This document shows, piece by piece, positions 26,128-29,923 of a stretch of 29,923 nucleotides of DNA. The translations under genes and the position numbers were made by a program. This DNA is from Pseudomonadota bacterium. Lineage in GTDB: Bacteria > Pseudomonadota > Alphaproteobacteria > Acetobacterales > Acetobacteraceae. Numbering within the stretch: position 1 is the first letter of the stretch; every line of letters begins with the position of its first letter. Below the pieces are notes generated by a model. It saw nothing but the letters and a program-made list of their open reading frames with translations, did no database searches and was not told where the DNA came from. The DNA lies in NCBI GenBank assembly GCA_021807975.1, contig JAKBCJ010000006.1, positions 1 through 29,923 of the forward strand. The letters are read 5' to 3'.

Positions 26128-27297
26128 TCAGTCGTCGATTCGATGAATATCATGGACGCTCAGGCCGTTCTGGCCTTCGGACACGCGCAGCCAGTCGCTG
26201 TGGCGCAGGGTGCGGATGGTATCCTGGTAGCCGCTGTTCCAATGCTCCCGCATTGAACTGGCGCTGAATTCGTAGTCTTTTGCCTGCGTTTCGTAAGCGG
26301 CCTGCTGATAGATCATCTCCAGGATCGTCGCCTGCGGCATGCGTTCAAGCTGGGTCTTCAACGCCCGTTCGTTGGCGTCCAGCTTGTCGTCGGGGATTTT
26401 TGCCAGCAGCTTCCTCATCAGCACATCGCGGTCGTGCTTTTCGCGAAAGTAGTCGGTCACCAGCCGGGTCCGGCTGGAATACTGAATATCTTTCTGTCGA
26501 GCGAGGACGTCGTCCATGTCGCGGGGCAGGACGCCGCGGGCGCTGAACAGATCGACCTGGAAGATCAGCATGTGGGCGCAGGCGGCATTATCCAGAACGT
26601 GTTGCAGCGGCGTGTTGGAAACCAGACCGCCGTCCCAGTAGTAGTCGGTGCCGATTTCTATCGCGGGGAACGCTGGTGGCAGCGCGCCGCTGGCCATGAT
26701 GTGATCCGGCAGGATCTGCGTTTCTGTGCTGTCGAAGTACGCGAAGTTGCCGCTGAGTACGTTGACCGCGCCCGCGGCATAGCGCACCGCGCCGCTGTTC
26801 AGCAGATCGAAGTCGATCAGGTTCAGCAGCGTGTCCCGCAGCGGCGTGGTGTCGTAGAACGCCGTGGCGGTTCTGGATCCGCGCGGGCTGAGCCACGGGT
26901 TTACCTTGCTGGGGGAAAAGAATCCCGGCTGCCCCAGTGCGGTGGTCAGGAACGCCGACCATGCGTTGGTCGCCTTGCGAAATGCATCGCCGTCCCAGGA
27001 AAACAACGAGACGGGGCGGGCGGTGATACCTTCCCAGAAGGCGCGCAGCCGTTCGATCCGTCGTTCAGGCCGGTTGCCGGCGATGATGGCGGCGTTGATG
27101 CCGCCGATGGACACGCCGGCGACGGTGTCGGGCTGCAGTCCGGCTTCATGCAGGGCTTGATAGATTCCGGCCTGATAGGCCCCCAGCGCGCCACCGCCCT
27201 GCAATACCAGCGCGATATGGTCGCAACCCGGCGGCTTCCACGGTTTGCGAACCGGCTGAAGCGGCGGGAGTGGCGGTGAATATCTGAATACGTCCAT
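26128..27297 (-). CDS. Patatin-like phospholipase (DUF3734-type C-terminus)
   Basis: A 389-residue patatin-fold lipid acyl hydrolase. The oxyanion loop GGGALG (34-39), the nucleophile Ser63 in GVSIGG, and Asp222 of the catalytic dyad in WDGGL are present. The ~150-residue C-terminal region (SRTRLVTDYFREKHDRD, QLERMPQATILEMIYQ) matches DUF3734, which follows patatin in many alphaproteobacterial proteins. There is no signal peptide, so it is probably intracellular. ATG 27297 is preceded by AAGGGA. It diverges from the 3-hydroxybutyrate dehydrogenase gene across 112 bases, so the two may share control; a role in lipid or polyhydroxybutyrate turnover is possible but is inference. Confidence 0.91.
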   Translation of the reverse strand: MDVFRYSPPLPPLQPVRKPWKPPGCDHIALVLQGGGALGAYQAGIYQALHEAGLQPDTVAGVSIGGINAAIIAGNRPERRIERLRAFWEGITARPVSLFSWDGDAFRKATNAWSAFLTTALGQPGFFSPSKVNPWLSPRGSRTATAFYDTTPLRDTLLNLIDFDLLNSGAVRYAAGAVNVLSGNFAYFDSTETQILPDHIMASGALPPAFPAIEIGTDYYWDGGLVSNTPLQHVLDNAACAHMLIFQVDLFSARGVLPRDMDDVLARQKDIQYSSRTRLVTDYFREKHDRDVLMRKLLAKIPDDKLDANERALKTQLERMPQATILEMIYQQAAYETQAKDYEFSASSMREHWNSGYQDTIRTLRHSDWLRVSEGQNGLSVHDIHRIDD

Positions 27298-27409
27298 GGG
27301 ATCCCTTCGATGCCGTATCCATTAGGGGGTCCTATGATACGCGACAATGCCGAGGCATGATGCGCTGCGGCATAACCAGCCGAATTAATGACATTGTAAG
27401 GATGGAGCC

Positions 27410-28195
27410 ATGAGTCTCAAAGGGAAAGTCGCCCTGGTCACCGGTTCGACCAGCGGAATCGGGTTGGGGATTGCCCGCTGCCTCGCGGCCGCCGGGGCGG
27501 ACATCATGCTGAACGGCTTCGGCGATGCCGCCCAAATCGAGGCGCTGCGGTCGGAGATGGCGGCATCGCACGGTGTGAAGGTCGCCTACAGCGGCGCGGA
27601 TATCAGCAAGCCGGACCAGATCGCCGCCATGGTCGCCGATACTGCGAAGGCCCTTGGGTCGGTCGATATCCTGGTGAACAACGCCGGTATCCAGTTCACC
27701 GCCAATGTGGAGGATTTCCCGACCGAACGGTGGGACCAGATCATCGCCATCAATATGTCCGGGGTCTTCCATGGCATGAAGGCGGCGATTCCGGGGATGA
27801 AGGCCAAGGGCTGGGGGCGGATCATCAATATCGCCTCGGCGCACGGGCTGGTCGCCAGCGCGCAGAAAGTCGCCTACGTGGCCGCCAAGCACGGCGTGAT
27901 GGGCATGACCAAGGTGGCTGCGATCGAACTGGCCAACTCCGGCGTGACCGTCAACGCGATCTGCCCCGGCTGGGTGCTGACCCCGCTGGTGGAAAAGCAG
28001 TTGCAGGATCGCGCCTCCAAGGACGGCACCACCATCGAGTTCCAGTCGCACGCGATGGTCGCCGAGAAGCAGCCGATGCACAAATTTACCACGCCCGAGC
28101 AGATCGGCGGGCTGGCTGTGTTCCTGTGCAGCGACTCGGCGGCGACGATGACCGGCGTGCCTCTGTCGATCGATGGCGGATGGGTGGCACAATAA
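27410..28195 (+). CDS. bdhA: 3-Hydroxybutyrate dehydrogenase (SDR family)
   Basis: A 261-residue short-chain dehydrogenase that closely matches D-3-hydroxybutyrate dehydrogenase, which oxidises 3-hydroxybutyrate to acetoacetate with NAD in polyhydroxybutyrate and ketone-body use. Cofactor motif TGSTSGIG (11-18), NNAG (90-93), and the catalytic set Asn115, Ser143, Tyr156 and Lys160 are all present. The ICPGWVLTPLVEKQ and AEKQPMHKFTTPEQIG segments are typical of BDH1. ATG 27410 has GGAG upstream. A hairpin follows the stop and runs up to the gmhA start. Confidence 0.94.
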   Translation: MSLKGKVALVTGSTSGIGLGIARCLAAAGADIMLNGFGDAAQIEALRSEMAASHGVKVAYSGADISKPDQIAAMVADTAKALGSVDILVNNAGIQFTANVEDFPTERWDQIIAINMSGVFHGMKAAIPGMKAKGWGRIINIASAHGLVASAQKVAYVAAKHGVMGMTKVAAIELANSGVTVNAICPGWVLTPLVEKQLQDRASKDGTTIEFQSHAMVAEKQPMHKFTTPEQIGGLAVFLCSDSAATMTGVPLSIDGGWVAQ

Positions 28196-28210
28196 CCGCC
28201 GGGTGATGTA

Positions 28211-28242
28211 GAACCCCGCTGGTTTGTTATCCAACGGGGTTC
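28211..28242 (+). promoter_or_regulatory. Hairpin overlapping the gmhA ribosome-binding site
   Basis: GAACCCCG (28211-28218) is the exact complement of CGGGGTTC (28235-28242), and three more base pairs (TGG/CCA) can form inside. The 3' arm contains the only SD-like bases (ACGGGG) before the gmhA ATG at 28245. The stem could therefore mask the ribosome-binding site; it may equally act as a bdhA 3' end. There is no T-run. Confidence 0.5.
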
Positions 28243-28244
28243 GC

Positions 28245-28841
28245 ATGACGACAGAAACCGCTCGCTTCACGGCGATGATGACCAAATCGGCCGATTTGAA
28301 GCGGCGTATCGCCACCGAACTGGCCGACTCCGTCATCAAGGTGGTCGATGCGTGCGAGGCCAGCCTGCGCGGCGGCGGCAAGCTGATGTTTTGCGGCAAT
28401 GGGGGATCGGCGGCCGACAGCCAGCATCTGGCGACGGAAATGCTGATCCGGCTGCGGCCCAAGTCGGAACGGCAGTCGATCGCGGCGCTGGCGTTGACGC
28501 TGGACCCGGCGATGCTGACGGCTTGCGGCAACGATTACGGATATGATCGGGTGTTCGAACGTCCATTGCGCGGACTGGGACGGCGCGGGGATGTGCTGTT
28601 CGGGATTACCACCTCCGGACGTTCCGCCAACGTGATCAAGGCGATGGAAGCGGCCCGCGATATGGGGATCGTCACAGTCGGGCTGCTGGGCGGCAGCGGG
28701 GAGCCGGCGTTGAGCCAGTGCGACCTGGCTTTGCTGGTGCCTGACACCGAGACGGCGCGCGTCCAAGAGTGTCACATCGCGCTCGGTCACGCCGTCCTGG
28801 AATTGCTTGAGGATCGGCTGATCGCGCGGCCATACCAGTGA
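28245..28841 (+). CDS. gmhA: Phosphoheptose isomerase (SIS family)
   Basis: A 198-residue SIS-domain protein matching GmhA, which converts sedoheptulose 7-phosphate to D-glycero-D-manno-heptose 7-phosphate, the first step to LPS heptose. FCGNGGSAADSQHLATE carries the phosphate-binding and catalytic residues. The TTSGRSANVIKA loop and VQECHIALGHAVLE at the C-terminus are typical of GmhA, including the catalytic His. ATG 28245 gives the normal N-terminus; a TTG seven codons earlier lies in the hairpin and is less likely. Its stop overlaps the GTG of the epimerase gene (GTGA), which puts it in a sugar-nucleotide operon. Confidence 0.92.
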   Translation: MTTETARFTAMMTKSADLKRRIATELADSVIKVVDACEASLRGGGKLMFCGNGGSAADSQHLATEMLIRLRPKSERQSIAALALTLDPAMLTACGNDYGYDRVFERPLRGLGRRGDVLFGITTSGRSANVIKAMEAARDMGIVTVGLLGGSGEPALSQCDLALLVPDTETARVQECHIALGHAVLELLEDRLIARPYQ

Positions 28842-29812
28842 AGGTCCTTGTCACCGGCTGCGCCGGATTTATCGGCTACCATGTGGCTGAAGCGTTGCTG
28901 GCGCGCGGCGATTCGGTGGTCGGCGCCGACAATCTGAATGATTACTACGATGTGCGTTTGAAGCAGGCGCGTTTGGACCGGCTGCGGGACCGGCCGGGAT
29001 TTGTGTTCCAGCGCATCGATATTGCGGACAGGCAGGCGGTCGGCGATCTGGTCACCGTGCATGCCGATATCGGGGGAATTGTGCATCTGGCCGCCCAGGC
29101 CGGCGTGCGCCATTCGCTGGTCGATCCATACGCCTACATCCACTCCAATGTCATGGGGCATCTGGTGGTCCTGGAGGCCGCTCGGCGGTTGCCGGCGCTG
29201 CGGCACCTTGTCTATGCCAGCACGTCGTCGGTGTACGGTGCGAACACCGAGATGCCGTTTCGGGAGACGGATCGAACCGATACGCCGATGTCGCTGTATG
29301 CGGCCACCAAGCGGGCCGATGAGCTGATGAGCCACGCCTATGGGCACTTGTTCGGCCTGCCGCAGACCGGATTGCGGTTTTTCACCGTGTATGGGCCGTG
29401 GGGCCGGCCGGACATGGCCTATTACAGTTTCGCCAAGGCGATCGCGGCCGGGGAGCCGATAGCGCTGTATGACGGCGGGCGGCCGCGGCGGGACTTCACC
29501 TATATCGACGACATCGTGGCGGGCGTGATCGGGGCACTGGACCGGCCGCCGGCGGGCACGACGCCGCCATTGCGGGTGTTGAACATAGGCAATCATCGGG
29601 GGGAGGCTGTGCGGACGCTGGTTACCCTGCTGGAGGAAGCGCTGGGACGCCGAGCGGTGGTGCGGGAGGTGGCACTGCCTGCGACGGATGTGGCGGAGAC
29701 GTTTGCATCGGTGGATGCCATTCACGATTTGACGGGGTTCGTGCCGGCTACGGGGCTTGCTGATGGGATACCCAGGTTTGTGGCCTGGTTCCGGGGGTGG
29801 CACGGGGTCTGA
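28838..29812 (+). CDS. NAD-dependent sugar-nucleotide epimerase (UDP-glucuronate 4-epimerase-like)
   Basis: A 324-residue extended SDR. The N-terminal Rossmann motif is VTGCAGFIGYH (a GxxGxxG pattern). TSSVYG holds the catalytic serine or threonine, and SLYAATKRADE the Tyr-x-x-x-Lys. The DNLNDYYDVRLKQARL segment is characteristic of UDP-glucuronate/UDP-galacturonate 4-epimerases, rather than HldD or GalE. It probably supplies galacturonate units for LPS or capsule and is coupled to gmhA. The start is the overlapping GTG at 28838. A strong terminator follows, so this is the end of the operon. The exact substrate is inferred from the family pattern. Confidence 0.9.
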   Translation: MKVLVTGCAGFIGYHVAEALLARGDSVVGADNLNDYYDVRLKQARLDRLRDRPGFVFQRIDIADRQAVGDLVTVHADIGGIVHLAAQAGVRHSLVDPYAYIHSNVMGHLVVLEAARRLPALRHLVYASTSSVYGANTEMPFRETDRTDTPMSLYAATKRADELMSHAYGHLFGLPQTGLRFFTVYGPWGRPDMAYYSFAKAIAAGEPIALYDGGRPRRDFTYIDDIVAGVIGALDRPPAGTTPPLRVLNIGNHRGEAVRTLVTLLEEALGRRAVVREVALPATDVAETFASVDAIHDLTGFVPATGLADGIPRFVAWFRGWHGV

Positions 29813-29838
29813 GATGGCCTTGGATGATTGGTATGATG

Positions 29839-29868
29839 AAAAAACCGGCCTTTGTGGCCGGTTTTTTT
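29839..29868. terminator. Strong bidirectional intrinsic terminator
   Basis: AAAACCGGCC (29841-29850) pairs with GGCCGGTTTT (29856-29865) around a TTTGT loop and is followed by more T residues, with an A-run on the other side. It ends the gmhA-epimerase operon and could also stop transcription from the opposite direction. Confidence 0.93.
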
Positions 29869-29892
29869 GTATCTGGGTTATGAATGTGACGG

Positions 29893-29923
29893 ATTGGCGA
29901 AAAAACTTTGAAAAGGTTGTTGA
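29893..29923 (+). promoter_or_regulatory. Start of a probable strong stable-RNA-type promoter
   Basis: The last bases of the window are AT-rich (GCGAAAAAACTTTGAAAAGG, then TTGTTGA). An A/T tract followed by TTGTTGA(CA) is the usual upstream element plus -35 region of rRNA and tRNA operons in alphaproteobacteria. The rest of the promoter is outside the window. Confidence 0.4.

Overview
The window looks like chromosomal DNA from a GC-rich alphaproteobacterium, most likely from the Acetobacteraceae/Rhodospirillales. This is inferred from the AroK-AroB fusion, an AcnA divergent from ccmAB, a 3-hydroxybutyrate dehydrogenase next to a patatin, an elongator tRNA-Met of alphaproteobacterial type, and many translationally coupled GTGA/ATGA overlaps. 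No sequence search was run, so the taxonomy is provisional.

Left part (1-6.1 kb): the tail of a DMT-family permease converges on a bifunctional shikimate kinase/3-dehydroquinate synthase. Divergent from this lie a 47-residue one-helix membrane protein and XerD. A zinc-ribbon methyltransferase-like protein, tRNA-Met(CAT), an N-acetylmuramoyl-L-alanine amidase coupled to a TerB/J-domain protein, and a decayed VOC-family remnant follow.

Middle part (6.1-16.5 kb): this is the most distinctive section. A two-gene plus-strand unit (DUF1445 + DUF4392) encodes as separate proteins the two halves that are fused in animal D-glutamate cyclase. It converges on an eight-gene minus-strand locus. In transcription order this holds a RutA-like flavin monooxygenase, a zinc-dependent nucleobase/nucleoside deaminase, a BMP-family binding protein, a tandem ABC ATPase, two coupled permeases, a second and diverged RutA paralogue, and an N-carbamoylsarcosine-amidase-like cysteine hydrolase. 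Read together, the genes suggest uptake, deamination, oxidative ring opening and amide/carbamoyl hydrolysis of a nucleobase-like N-heterocycle. The canonical rutC-G genes are absent from the window.

Right part (16.5-29.9 kb): a thiolase is followed 2 nt later by an HSL-type esterase. These converge on a free-standing acyl-CoA-synthetase-like protein. A solitary PEP-CTERM surface protein sits where ccmC would commonly follow ccmAB. Divergent from ccmAB is acnA. A patatin-like lipase is divergent from bdhA. The sugar genes gmhA and a UDP-glucuronate 4-epimerase-like gene end at a strong intrinsic terminator. The last bases resemble the upstream region of a strong stable-RNA promoter, so an rRNA or tRNA operon may begin just beyond the window.
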